A stretch of 38,787 nt of DNA from JBFLYZ01 sp040756415. GTDB lineage: Bacteria > Bacteroidota > Bacteroidia > JADZBD01. The DNA lies in assembly GCA_040756415.1 (NCBI GenBank), contig JBFLYZ010000034.1, forward strand, positions 1-38,787. The letters run 5' to 3'. The position numbers and the translations under genes were made by a program. This document shows positions 21,389 to 30,375 of this stretch, piece by piece. The notes under the pieces were generated by a model. That model had not been told where the DNA came from. It worked only from the letters and a program-made list of their open reading frames with translations, and did no database searches. Each line of letters begins with the position of its first letter. The first letter of the stretch is position 1.

Positions 21389-23473
21389 TTATTTTTTACT
21401 TACCTGCACGAATCCTTTTTCGGTATAGGTTTTATCATCAAATCCCAGGATGCTGATGGTAAAGTAGTAGGTGCCGTCATCTACCATGCTGCCGCTGTTG
21501 GCCTTGCCATCCCAGTTGCCCGTAAGCGGATCGAAGCTGGCTATCTCCGCTCCCCAGCGGTTAAAGATGATCACCTGCGCGCTCTTGGCTCCCTGCAGGG
21601 TAAGGCTGAACACATCGTTGCTTCCATCGCCATTGGGAGTAAAGATATTGGGCGCTATGACCGTTACCTTCTCCTCGATGATCACCGTGACATAGGCCGT
21701 ATCGGAACAAGACGGTGTGTTATAGGCAATGAGCATGACCGTGTAGGTGCCGGGGCTGTTGTAGGTGTTGCTGGGGTTCTGCGCGGTAGAGGTGTTGCCG
21801 TCACCGAAGTTCCAGGAGAAGGTCGTGCCACCGGTAGAGGTGTTGGTGAAGGTGACCAGTTGCGGTGCTATGCCCACGCTGGGGGTGGCTGTAAAGCCGG
21901 CCACTATGCCCAGTACCTGATTGACCGTTACGGTCTGCTGAACCAGGCACCCTTGAGCGTCTGTCACAAACACCGTGTAGGTGCCCTGGGCAAGACCGGT
22001 AGCCGTTTGCGTGGTCTGTACAGGTGTGGTGGCCCAGGAATAAGTATAGGGAGGGGTGCCTCCCAGCGGGTTGCCGGCAGTGGCCGTGCCATCCAGGTTG
22101 CCGCAGGTCTGATCGGTAGAGGCTGGAGTATCCAGCGGGTAGCCGGGGGTTACGTTGACCGTGATCACATCCGTATCCGTACAGCCCGCTGCATTGGTCA
22201 CCGTTACCGTATAGGTAGTGGTTGCCGTGGGGTTGGCTGTGGGGTTGGCGCTGCTGGTATTGCTCAGCCCGGTGGCCGGTGACCACTGGTAGGTGCTGCC
22301 TCCGCTGGCGCTGAGCTGTGTGCTGCCTCCTATGCATAGGGTTACATCAGGGCCGGCATTGGCGACCGGGGGCGAGCTCACCGTAATGGTAATAATATCT
22401 GTTGCCGTACAGCCTGCCGCATTGGTCACCGTTACCGTGTAGGTGGTGGTGGTGCCCGGCTGGGCTGTGGGGTTGGCAATGTTGGTGGCGCTCAGGCCAA
22501 AGCTGGGAGACCAACTGTAGCTGGTGCCGCCCGTAGCATTGAGCTGAACCGGGGTGGTGCTGCCCTGGCAAAGGGTCTGGTCGGGGCCCGCGTTGGCCGT
22601 GGGCAAGGGGCTTACGCTAACCACTACCGTATCGGTATTGGAGCAGGTGCCGTTGCTTACGGTCACCACATAGCTGGTGGTTGCCGTGGGCGCGGCCACA
22701 GGGTTAGAAATGCCGGTATTGCTCAGTCCCGTTGCCGGGCTCCAGCTATAGCTGGTTCCGCCCGTGGCGCTCAGGGTGGTGTTGCCGCCAAGACATATGG
22801 TCACATCAGGGCCGGCCGATGCGTTGGGAAGGGCGTTAAGGCTGACCTGTACCGTAGTGGAGGCCGTGCAGCCGTTGGCATCGGTCACCACTACCGTATA
22901 CGTGGTAGGCGCTGCAGGCGAGGCATACGGGCTCTGGATACTGGTGCTGCTTAAGTCCGTGGCCGGGCTCCAGCTCCAGGAAACGCCATTGCCCGTGACT
23001 GAGATCTGCACCGAGTCGCCATTGCAAACGCTGACCGAGGCCGGGTTGGCCGTAGCCGTAGCATTATTGACCGTCACTGTTACCTGGTCGGAGGCCGTAC
23101 AGCCGTTGGACCCGGTTCCGGTAACCGTATAGGTAATGGTGGTAGTGGGGCTGGCTGTAGGATTGGAAACGGTCGAGCTGCTCAGTCCAGTAGCCGGGCT
23201 CCAGACATAGCTTGTCCCCCCGCTGGCGTTGAGTGTTGTGCTGAACCCGTTGCATATGGACGTATCCAGCCCTGCGCTAACCACCGGCAGGTTGTTGACC
23301 GTGACCGTGACCGCCTGCGTATCCAGGCAAATACCGTTGGAAACAGCAACCGTATAGGTGGTCGTTGCCGTGGGAGAGGCCGTAGGGTTGGACGATGTTA
23401 TGCTGCTTAATCCCGTGGACGGACTCCAACTGTAATTACTCCCTCCGCTGGCCGTGAGTACTATGCTGCCGCC
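21389..23473 (-). repeat. 2085-bp direct repeat, copy A (3' part of 966-aa gene)
   Basis: Reading the two regions side by side I find no difference from 21389 to 23473 against 24759 to 26843 (constant offset 3370). The repeat begins exactly at the shared stop codon and runs for 695 codons; the sequences diverge at once outside it on both sides. There are no terminal inverted repeats and no transposase inside, so it is a duplicated or converted coding segment rather than an insertion element. Confidence 0.93.
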
Positions 23474-24289
23474 TGAACATACCGAGGGGGCAGAGGGGTT
23501 GACCGCAGCCACAGGCTGCTGGTTAAGCGTTACGTTGTAACAGGCGGGACCTACCGTATCGCAGGCGCTCATTGCATAAACGCAAACTTGGCCGCTGGTA
23601 GACCCGAAAAGCACCTGTATGGTATCGTTGCCCTGGCCGGATGTGATGGTCGATCCGCTGGGAACAACCCACGAATAGTTGCTGGCGCCCTGAACAGCGC
23701 CTACCGTAAACATGCCAGTGGTGCCGGAGCAGGCATTGTTGGTGCCCGAAACGGTGCCAATGGGGGGCAGGTTAAAGCTGGAGGTGGGCACATAGGTGAA
23801 CGTGATCTCAACCCGGTCACAGCAAATTATACCGTTAGGGGTGGGAAAAAGGGTGTTCGACCCGCCATAGTTGTATCCCGGCAGGCCCACGCAGTTGTAC
23901 GTATTGTTGGTAGTATGCACCCAGCAGCTTCCGCAAAGGCAGTTGCCTCCGGAAACGGGCGCATTGCCGATAAACGTGGTATTGATGGATGTGGGAACCT
24001 GCGTAGCGCCACAGTCACCGGAAAAATAGGTCACCGAAACGCCTATGATCGTGTTGCCGGCCGGTATGGGGTCAGTGAAGGTTTGATTCCCATTGGGGAA
24101 ACAGCATCCGCAGGCACCTCCAAAGCAGATGTAATCGGATCCGCAGATGTTACAGCATCCGAGCGACTGCGCACCGCTGTATTGAAGTACCAGGGTAAGA
24201 TTCGTCTGCGCAAAAGCGGCTGTTCCGGTACCGAAAATAAAACCGATCAGAAGGGCTGCTTTTTTTAAACTGTTAGGGGAGATCTTCAT
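21389..24289 (-). CDS. Large T9SS-secreted protein with Cys-rich N-terminus, Ig-like repeats, SprB, PKD and type B sorting domains
   Basis: 966 aa. Signal peptide at residues 1-28 (ends AAFAQ). About 30-170 is an unusual Cys-rich domain with clustered pairs (GCCNICGSDYICFGG, GACGCC, CLCGSCW, ICCDR). About 180-260 is a PKD/Ig-like module (CSGTTGMFTVGAVQGASNYS). Residues 273-966 are shared with the 1021-aa neighbour: six Ig-like repeats of about 75 residues built around YSWSPATGLS and TTTYTVTVTNAAGC, an SprB-type repeat (DQTCGNLDGTATAGNPLGG), a PKD domain (FSWNFGDGNTSTAQNP) and a C-terminal gliding-motility/CHU_C type B sorting domain (NIFTPNGDGSNDVF, IFNRWGAEI, GTYYFTISILG). It is likely surface-exposed or released and adhesive. 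It is third in the operon, 28 nt after the small secreted gene. Confidence 0.92.
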   Translation of the reverse strand: MKISPNSLKKAALLIGFIFGTGTAAFAQTNLTLVLQYSGAQSLGCCNICGSDYICFGGACGCCFPNGNQTFTDPIPAGNTIIGVSVTYFSGDCGATQVPTSINTTFIGNAPVSGGNCLCGSCWVHTTNNTYNCVGLPGYNYGGSNTLFPTPNGIICCDRVEITFTYVPTSSFNLPPIGTVSGTNNACSGTTGMFTVGAVQGASNYSWVVPSGSTITSGQGNDTIQVLFGSTSGQVCVYAMSACDTVGPACYNVTLNQQPVAAVNPSAPSVCSGGSIVLTASGGSNYSWSPSTGLSSITSSNPTASPTATTTYTVAVSNGICLDTQAVTVTVNNLPVVSAGLDTSICNGFSTTLNASGGTSYVWSPATGLSSSTVSNPTASPTTTITYTVTGTGSNGCTASDQVTVTVNNATATANPASVSVCNGDSVQISVTGNGVSWSWSPATDLSSTSIQSPYASPAAPTTYTVVVTDANGCTASTTVQVSLNALPNASAGPDVTICLGGNTTLSATGGTSYSWSPATGLSNTGISNPVAAPTATTSYVVTVSNGTCSNTDTVVVSVSPLPTANAGPDQTLCQGSTTPVQLNATGGTSYSWSPSFGLSATNIANPTAQPGTTTTYTVTVTNAAGCTATDIITITVSSPPVANAGPDVTLCIGGSTQLSASGGSTYQWSPATGLSNTSSANPTANPTATTTYTVTVTNAAGCTDTDVITVNVTPGYPLDTPASTDQTCGNLDGTATAGNPLGGTPPYTYSWATTPVQTTQTATGLAQGTYTVFVTDAQGCLVQQTVTVNQVLGIVAGFTATPSVGIAPQLVTFTNTSTGGTTFSWNFGDGNTSTAQNPSNTYNSPGTYTVMLIAYNTPSCSDTAYVTVIIEEKVTVIAPNIFTPNGDGSNDVFSLTLQGAKSAQVIIFNRWGAEIASFDPLTGNWDGKANSGSMVDDGTYYFTISILGFDDKTYTEKGFVQVSKK

Positions 24290-24317
24290 TGCACTAGGGG
24301 ATAAATTTGTTTTTCAT

Positions 24318-24743
24318 TTATTGATTTATGGGAGTAACCGTAAAGCCTGCGGAGCAATACTTTTTGAACTCTTCAGCGGAAGAAATGAATGTAGCCAGAT
24401 CAACGACCAGATGGGCTTCCTGTCCGCATTGTCCTATGGCTTCGCTTTTGGAAGCGATCTCTATTGTTCTTTGCGTTTCCTGTTTGTTGACCCACTTAAT
24501 ATCCTGGGTGAAAACAGCATCGTAGAAGCTGATCTTAACATTATAGCTATTGTGGTTAATGAACTTAATGAACACCACCTCCTTGCCGTCACAGGTGCCA
24601 CGGGCAAAATAGGCCTCTACGCCATCCACCAGGTTGTCTCCTTTAGGATTCAGGAAAATCGGTGTCCATTGAAGGGTCTGGCTCTGGGCGGATATAAAGC
24701 TCGCGAGCAGAAGTACGAGTACGAATAACGTTGATTTTTTCAT
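24318..24743 (-). CDS. Small secreted protein between the two adhesins
   Basis: 141 aa. Signal peptide at residues 1-21 (MKKSTLFVLVLLLASFISAQS). The mature part is a compact beta-type domain with conserved-looking features (FARGTCDGKEVVFIKFINHN, VKISFYDAVFTQDIKWVNKQ, EAIGQCGQEAHLVVDL) and three Cys (in GTCDG, GQCGQ and KKYCSAG). It has no sorting domain. It lies 15 nt after the 1021-aa gene and 28 nt before the 966-aa gene in one operon, so it may be an accessory or partner of the adhesins. I do not recognise the family. Confidence 0.85.
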   Translation of the reverse strand: MKKSTLFVLVLLLASFISAQSQTLQWTPIFLNPKGDNLVDGVEAYFARGTCDGKEVVFIKFINHNSYNVKISFYDAVFTQDIKWVNKQETQRTIEIASKSEAIGQCGQEAHLVVDLATFISSAEEFKKYCSAGFTVTPINQ

Positions 24744-24758
24744 CGCTATGGTTTGTTT

Positions 24759-26843
24759 TTATTTTTTACTTACCTGCACGAATCCTTTTTCGGTATAGGT
24801 TTTATCATCAAATCCCAGGATGCTGATGGTAAAGTAGTAGGTGCCGTCATCTACCATGCTGCCGCTGTTGGCCTTGCCATCCCAGTTGCCCGTAAGCGGA
24901 TCGAAGCTGGCTATCTCCGCTCCCCAGCGGTTAAAGATGATCACCTGCGCGCTCTTGGCTCCCTGCAGGGTAAGGCTGAACACATCGTTGCTTCCATCGC
25001 CATTGGGAGTAAAGATATTGGGCGCTATGACCGTTACCTTCTCCTCGATGATCACCGTGACATAGGCCGTATCGGAACAAGACGGTGTGTTATAGGCAAT
25101 GAGCATGACCGTGTAGGTGCCGGGGCTGTTGTAGGTGTTGCTGGGGTTCTGCGCGGTAGAGGTGTTGCCGTCACCGAAGTTCCAGGAGAAGGTCGTGCCA
25201 CCGGTAGAGGTGTTGGTGAAGGTGACCAGTTGCGGTGCTATGCCCACGCTGGGGGTGGCTGTAAAGCCGGCCACTATGCCCAGTACCTGATTGACCGTTA
25301 CGGTCTGCTGAACCAGGCACCCTTGAGCGTCTGTCACAAACACCGTGTAGGTGCCCTGGGCAAGACCGGTAGCCGTTTGCGTGGTCTGTACAGGTGTGGT
25401 GGCCCAGGAATAAGTATAGGGAGGGGTGCCTCCCAGCGGGTTGCCGGCAGTGGCCGTGCCATCCAGGTTGCCGCAGGTCTGATCGGTAGAGGCTGGAGTA
25501 TCCAGCGGGTAGCCGGGGGTTACGTTGACCGTGATCACATCCGTATCCGTACAGCCCGCTGCATTGGTCACCGTTACCGTATAGGTAGTGGTTGCCGTGG
25601 GGTTGGCTGTGGGGTTGGCGCTGCTGGTATTGCTCAGCCCGGTGGCCGGTGACCACTGGTAGGTGCTGCCTCCGCTGGCGCTGAGCTGTGTGCTGCCTCC
25701 TATGCATAGGGTTACATCAGGGCCGGCATTGGCGACCGGGGGCGAGCTCACCGTAATGGTAATAATATCTGTTGCCGTACAGCCTGCCGCATTGGTCACC
25801 GTTACCGTGTAGGTGGTGGTGGTGCCCGGCTGGGCTGTGGGGTTGGCAATGTTGGTGGCGCTCAGGCCAAAGCTGGGAGACCAACTGTAGCTGGTGCCGC
25901 CCGTAGCATTGAGCTGAACCGGGGTGGTGCTGCCCTGGCAAAGGGTCTGGTCGGGGCCCGCGTTGGCCGTGGGCAAGGGGCTTACGCTAACCACTACCGT
26001 ATCGGTATTGGAGCAGGTGCCGTTGCTTACGGTCACCACATAGCTGGTGGTTGCCGTGGGCGCGGCCACAGGGTTAGAAATGCCGGTATTGCTCAGTCCC
26101 GTTGCCGGGCTCCAGCTATAGCTGGTTCCGCCCGTGGCGCTCAGGGTGGTGTTGCCGCCAAGACATATGGTCACATCAGGGCCGGCCGATGCGTTGGGAA
26201 GGGCGTTAAGGCTGACCTGTACCGTAGTGGAGGCCGTGCAGCCGTTGGCATCGGTCACCACTACCGTATACGTGGTAGGCGCTGCAGGCGAGGCATACGG
26301 GCTCTGGATACTGGTGCTGCTTAAGTCCGTGGCCGGGCTCCAGCTCCAGGAAACGCCATTGCCCGTGACTGAGATCTGCACCGAGTCGCCATTGCAAACG
26401 CTGACCGAGGCCGGGTTGGCCGTAGCCGTAGCATTATTGACCGTCACTGTTACCTGGTCGGAGGCCGTACAGCCGTTGGACCCGGTTCCGGTAACCGTAT
26501 AGGTAATGGTGGTAGTGGGGCTGGCTGTAGGATTGGAAACGGTCGAGCTGCTCAGTCCAGTAGCCGGGCTCCAGACATAGCTTGTCCCCCCGCTGGCGTT
26601 GAGTGTTGTGCTGAACCCGTTGCATATGGACGTATCCAGCCCTGCGCTAACCACCGGCAGGTTGTTGACCGTGACCGTGACCGCCTGCGTATCCAGGCAA
26701 ATACCGTTGGAAACAGCAACCGTATAGGTGGTCGTTGCCGTGGGAGAGGCCGTAGGGTTGGACGATGTTATGCTGCTTAATCCCGTGGACGGACTCCAAC
26801 TGTAATTACTCCCTCCGCTGGCCGTGAGTACTATGCTGCCGCC
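24759..26843 (-). repeat. 2085-bp direct repeat, copy B (3' part of 1021-aa gene)
   Basis: Second copy of the segment at 21389-23473, in the same orientation, with 1285 bp of unique DNA between the copies. Homologous recombination between the copies would remove 3370 bp, deleting the small secreted gene and leaving one chimeric adhesin. Confidence 0.93.
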
Positions 26844-27824
26844 AGCGCAGAACGATGGCGAAGACGGAGAAACCGAAGCAACTGGCTGCGGATTGATCGT
26901 TACAGAATAACAGGTGCTCGAACTTGTGTCGCATGCGTCCATAGCAACAACACATATCTGGCCCGATGTGCTGCCGTATGTTACGGTCATTGTATCGTTG
27001 CCCTGGCCGGTGTTTATGACGGTGCCAGAGGGCACGCTCCACGAGTAAGTAACATTGCCATTGCCGGTTACCTGAGAACAGATGTATTGCCCTGTTTGAC
27101 CCGAGCACACATTCGAAGCCCCCGAAATGGAGGAGGGTGCCGGAAGCGGGGGGCCCGCACATGCTGTATAATAAATAGTGCCGTTAAACCTGCGCGGCTG
27201 AAAGCTGGCGGCAAAGGGATAAGCTTTCCCTGTTCCCTCGAGGCACTGAATATTGGCATCGCTGGCATGCACAAAACCCACTGCCACGCCATTGGTGTAA
27301 TTGGTTATGCATACGCTGGGCTGGGTAGAGGTAAGATAAAAGGCCGCGGTCTGTCCTGCAGGAATGGTCACATTAACCGTAATGGGAATTAGCGATGGCA
27401 GATTAGGCCCCACTGTGTTTACGGGGTTGGCTGAGCCCACCAGGGTCCAGGATCCGGGCGTGGTCTGAAATCCCACATGCGTGCCTGTTTTGGTATAGAT
27501 TTCATAGGTGCCTGCGTTGGCCGCCAGGTTCACTTCAAAACAATTGATGGTAACCGTATTGATCGCGACAATATCAAACATGATCCCGCTTTGGCAGTTG
27601 CCCGCGGTATATTGGGTAACCAGGTTGTTGGACGAAGGACAAGCCTGCGGTGTGGGAAGCGGGGATATGACCTTCTGCGAGCCACTACTGTTCTTCTGCG
27701 CTGGCGATGGGGCGACCACATCACCGCAATCGTTAACATAACTTCCTGTGCTGAGCTGTGCCGCGCCCGGGGTAAAAGGGACCAGGCTCAAAAAAAGCAG
27801 TAAACGCGTAACTATTTTTTTCAT
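24759..27824 (-). CDS. Large T9SS-secreted protein, paralogue sharing its C-terminal 694 residues
   Basis: 1021 aa, first gene of the operon. Signal peptide at residues 1-22 (ends PGAAQ). About 25-230 is a unique N-terminal beta domain (NCFEVNLAANAGTYEIYTKT, VTIPAGQTAAFYLTST) that resembles a carbohydrate- or cell-binding jelly-roll only in a general way. About 235-320 is a PKD/Ig-like module (ASNVCSGQTGQYICSQVTGN). Residues 328-1021 are identical to residues 273-966 of the downstream paralogue: six Ig-like repeats, SprB repeat, PKD domain and type B sorting domain. The two proteins thus carry different tips on the same stalk and export signal. A TAnnTTTG motif lies 37 nt upstream of the ATG. 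Confidence 0.92.
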   Translation of the reverse strand: MKKIVTRLLLFLSLVPFTPGAAQLSTGSYVNDCGDVVAPSPAQKNSSGSQKVISPLPTPQACPSSNNLVTQYTAGNCQSGIMFDIVAINTVTINCFEVNLAANAGTYEIYTKTGTHVGFQTTPGSWTLVGSANPVNTVGPNLPSLIPITVNVTIPAGQTAAFYLTSTQPSVCITNYTNGVAVGFVHASDANIQCLEGTGKAYPFAASFQPRRFNGTIYYTACAGPPLPAPSSISGASNVCSGQTGQYICSQVTGNGNVTYSWSVPSGTVINTGQGNDTMTVTYGSTSGQICVVAMDACDTSSSTCYSVTINPQPVASVSPSSPSFCAGGSIVLTASGGSNYSWSPSTGLSSITSSNPTASPTATTTYTVAVSNGICLDTQAVTVTVNNLPVVSAGLDTSICNGFSTTLNASGGTSYVWSPATGLSSSTVSNPTASPTTTITYTVTGTGSNGCTASDQVTVTVNNATATANPASVSVCNGDSVQISVTGNGVSWSWSPATDLSSTSIQSPYASPAAPTTYTVVVTDANGCTASTTVQVSLNALPNASAGPDVTICLGGNTTLSATGGTSYSWSPATGLSNTGISNPVAAPTATTSYVVTVSNGTCSNTDTVVVSVSPLPTANAGPDQTLCQGSTTPVQLNATGGTSYSWSPSFGLSATNIANPTAQPGTTTTYTVTVTNAAGCTATDIITITVSSPPVANAGPDVTLCIGGSTQLSASGGSTYQWSPATGLSNTSSANPTANPTATTTYTVTVTNAAGCTDTDVITVNVTPGYPLDTPASTDQTCGNLDGTATAGNPLGGTPPYTYSWATTPVQTTQTATGLAQGTYTVFVTDAQGCLVQQTVTVNQVLGIVAGFTATPSVGIAPQLVTFTNTSTGGTTFSWNFGDGNTSTAQNPSNTYNSPGTYTVMLIAYNTPSCSDTAYVTVIIEEKVTVIAPNIFTPNGDGSNDVFSLTLQGAKSAQVIIFNRWGAEIASFDPLTGNWDGKANSGSMVDDGTYYFTISILGFDDKTYTEKGFVQVSKK

Positions 27825-27861
27825 TGTTTACGAGAGGGGGTTTAGGGGTAACAAATATCTA

Positions 27862-27869
27862 CAAATTTA
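27862..27869 (-). promoter_or_regulatory. -7 promoter element for the adhesin operon
   Basis: Minus strand TAAATTTG (27869-27862) matches TAnnTTTG, 37 nt before the ATG of the 1021-aa gene. The 138-bp region between this gene and rnr also has a small inverted repeat (CGGCTA/TAGCCG near 27910-27925). Confidence 0.45.
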
Positions 27870-27962
27870 CCGAGAATTTTATATACTTTTTACCTTCTTT
27901 TTTTCATTATTCGGCTACCTTTAGCCGGTGTTTGGCCAAAAAGGCTTGACGACCCGTCTAAA

Positions 27963-30323
27963 ATGGCGGATTTTATATCTATGGGTAAGAAGAAATTCCA
28001 GAAAAAAAACAAACAGAAATCAAAGAACTATCTTTTTGAAGAGATCCTGAACGTGCTCAAGCGGAACCCTAACAGGCCGCTTAACTATAAGCAGGTGGCA
28101 GCCGAGCTGCGCATCAGCGACCATGCCGAGAAGCTGGTGATCGAGCGATTGATGCAGGACATGAGCGCGAAGGATGTGCTGGTTCAGACGGACAGGGGCA
28201 AGTTCAGGCTGAAGATGCAGGAACGGCTGGTGACCGGCACCGCGGAGATCATCGCCTCGGGCGCAGCCTACGTGGTGCCCGAAAATGAGGACGAGGACGA
28301 TATTTATGTCGCGCAGCGCAACACGCTCAATGCCCTGCATGGCGATACGGTACGCGTGCAGGTTTACCCGCAGCGGCAGGGCCGGAAGCCCGAAGGCGAG
28401 ATCATCGAGATCATCAAGCGGGCCCGCACGGAGTTCGTGGGGACCATACAGATATCCAGCCGCTACGCTTTCCTGGTGCCTGATAACCCGCGCAGCGGAA
28501 CGGATGTGTACATCCCGCTCGATAAACTGTATGGCGCCAAAGACGGGCAGAAGGCCATAGCCCGCATAGTGGAGTGGCCCCGTAACGCCCTCAACCCCAT
28601 TGGTGAGGTAACCGATGTGCTGGGCGATGCGGGCGACAACCAGACCGAAATGCACGCCATACTGGCCGAGTTCGGGCTGCCCTACAGCTTTCCCAAAGAT
28701 GTGGCCAAACACGCGGATTATATTCCTGCCGAGATCAGCGAAAATGAATTGCGCAGGCGCAGAGACTTCCGCGATATCACCACGTTTACGATCGACCCTT
28801 CTGACGCCAAGGATTTTGATGATGCCCTTTCCGTTCGCAGGCTGCCCAACGGCAACTGGGAGATTGGCGTACACATAGCCGATGTATCCCATTACGTGAA
28901 ACAGGATACCGTGATCGATAAGGAGGCCGCCCAGCGCGCCACTTCGGTCTACCTGGTCGACCGCGTGGTGCCCATGCTGCCCGAAAAGCTTTCGAACCAT
29001 GTTTGTTCGCTGGTTCCGCACGAAGACCGCTTGTGTTTTGCAGCCGTGTTCGAACTAAACGAACAGGCCCAGGTGCTGCATGAATGGTTCGGCCGGACCG
29101 TTATTCATTCTGACCGCAGGTTTACCTACGAAGAGGCGCAATATATACTGGAAACGGGACAAGGCGATTTTGCTGACGAGCTCAACCTGCTCGACCGGCT
29201 GGCGAAAAGGCTGCGCGAGGCGCGGCTCAGGAAAGGCAGCATAGCTTTCGAAAAGCTTGAAGTGAAATTTCACCTGGACGAAGCCGGCAATCCCACGGGC
29301 GTTTTTTTCAAGCAGATGAAGGACAGCAACCAGCTCATCGAGGATTTTATGCTGCTGGCCAACCGCAGGGTGGCCACCTTTATTGGAAAATACAGCGCCA
29401 AATCCCGCGCAGGCGACAAAACGCCCGAACCCAAAGTTCAGCTCCCCAAGCCCGGCTCGCTGCCCTTCGTGTACCGCGTTCACGACCGGCCCAACGAGGA
29501 GAAACTGGCCGGTTTCGCGGAATTTGTTGGCAAGTTCGGATACAAGCTGAATCTTCAGAACGAGGAAAAGGTTGCTGACAACCTCAATAAGCTGCTGAAA
29601 GACGTGCAGGGCAAGCCCGAGGGCAATGCCATCGAGATGCTGGCCATACGCTCGATGGCCAAGGCCATTTATACCACCAAGAACATTGGCCATTACGGCC
29701 TGGGCTTTGATTATTACACCCACTTCACCTCGCCCATCAGGCGTTACCCTGACGTGATGGTACATCGCCTGCTGCAGCATTACCTTGACGGGGGCAAGCC
29801 GGTGGATATCGAGCAGCTCGAGAGCGAGTGCAAGCATTCATCGGCCATGGAAAAACTGGCTGCCGATGCCGAGCGGGCCAGTATCAAATACAAGCAGGTG
29901 CAATACCTGCAGGATAAGATCGGTGAGACCTTTGAGGGCATTGTGAGCGGGGTCACCGAATGGGGCATTTTTGTGGAGATACGCGAAAACGGATGCGAAG
30001 GCATGGTGCGCATACGCGATATGCGCGATGATTTTTATTATTTTGACGAGGACAACTACTGTATCATCGGCCGCAAGCATAAGAACAAATACACGCTGGG
30101 CGATGCGGTGCATATCGAGGTGAAACGGGCCGACCTGGCGCGAAAACAATTGGATTTCATCCTGGTTGATGCGCCACGGCCAAAGAGCTTTTCCGGTAAG
30201 GCCGAAAAAAAACAAGCCGAATACCCCCGGGAGAGAAAATCGGCCACGCCAAAAAAAGAGGCTCCCCGCTCAAACGAAAAGACCAAAAAGAGCTTCAGGG
30301 ACGAATGGGGGTTTGAGGTTTAA
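27963..30323 (+). CDS. rnr: Ribonuclease R
   Basis: 786 aa 3'-to-5' exoribonuclease of the RNB (RNase II/R) family, which degrades structured RNA. Order of domains: basic N-terminus (KKKFQKKNKQKSKN), helix-turn-helix (about 25-85), two cold-shock/OB domains (about 85-250), RNB catalytic domain (about 265-620), S1 domain (about 650-735) and a Lys-rich tail (735-786). The Mg-binding Asp cluster is in TIDPSDAKDFDDALS, and the later RNB motif HYGLGFDYYTHFTSPIRRYPD is intact. The S1 domain has FEGIVSGVTEWGIFVEI. An internal ATG at 27981 (MGKKKFQKKN) resembles the start of related proteins and may be the true start. It is divergent from the adhesin operon and is a single-gene unit followed by a terminator shared with the LytTR gene. 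Confidence 0.95.
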   Translation: MADFISMGKKKFQKKNKQKSKNYLFEEILNVLKRNPNRPLNYKQVAAELRISDHAEKLVIERLMQDMSAKDVLVQTDRGKFRLKMQERLVTGTAEIIASGAAYVVPENEDEDDIYVAQRNTLNALHGDTVRVQVYPQRQGRKPEGEIIEIIKRARTEFVGTIQISSRYAFLVPDNPRSGTDVYIPLDKLYGAKDGQKAIARIVEWPRNALNPIGEVTDVLGDAGDNQTEMHAILAEFGLPYSFPKDVAKHADYIPAEISENELRRRRDFRDITTFTIDPSDAKDFDDALSVRRLPNGNWEIGVHIADVSHYVKQDTVIDKEAAQRATSVYLVDRVVPMLPEKLSNHVCSLVPHEDRLCFAAVFELNEQAQVLHEWFGRTVIHSDRRFTYEEAQYILETGQGDFADELNLLDRLAKRLREARLRKGSIAFEKLEVKFHLDEAGNPTGVFFKQMKDSNQLIEDFMLLANRRVATFIGKYSAKSRAGDKTPEPKVQLPKPGSLPFVYRVHDRPNEEKLAGFAEFVGKFGYKLNLQNEEKVADNLNKLLKDVQGKPEGNAIEMLAIRSMAKAIYTTKNIGHYGLGFDYYTHFTSPIRRYPDVMVHRLLQHYLDGGKPVDIEQLESECKHSSAMEKLAADAERASIKYKQVQYLQDKIGETFEGIVSGVTEWGIFVEIRENGCEGMVRIRDMRDDFYYFDEDNYCIIGRKHKNKYTLGDAVHIEVKRADLARKQLDFILVDAPRPKSFSGKAEKKQAEYPRERKSATPKKEAPRSNEKTKKSFRDEWGFEV

Positions 30324-30351
30324 AAAGAAAACGCCCCGTATTAGGGCGTTT
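30322..30351 (-). terminator. Terminator between rnr and the LytTR regulator
   Basis: AAACGCCC (30329-30336) pairs with GGGCGTTT (30344-30351), 8 bp with a 7-nt loop. On the minus strand it is followed by TCTTTTT, a good tail for ending the nadA-to-LytTR operon. On the plus strand the tail (TTTATG) is poor, so rnr may be terminated less efficiently. Confidence 0.65.
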
Positions 30352-30375
30352 ATGTCAATTCCGTTATCGCACTTA

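Noticed and set aside
21800..23480. CRISPR-like or tandem DNA repeat array in the adhesin genes
   Set aside because: The periodicity is about 225 bp, in frame and divergent between units; these are Ig-like protein repeats.
21389..26843. Insertion sequence or transposon as the source of the long repeat
   Set aside because: There is no transposase or terminal inverted repeats, and the copies start exactly at the gene stop codon; duplication or gene conversion explains it better.
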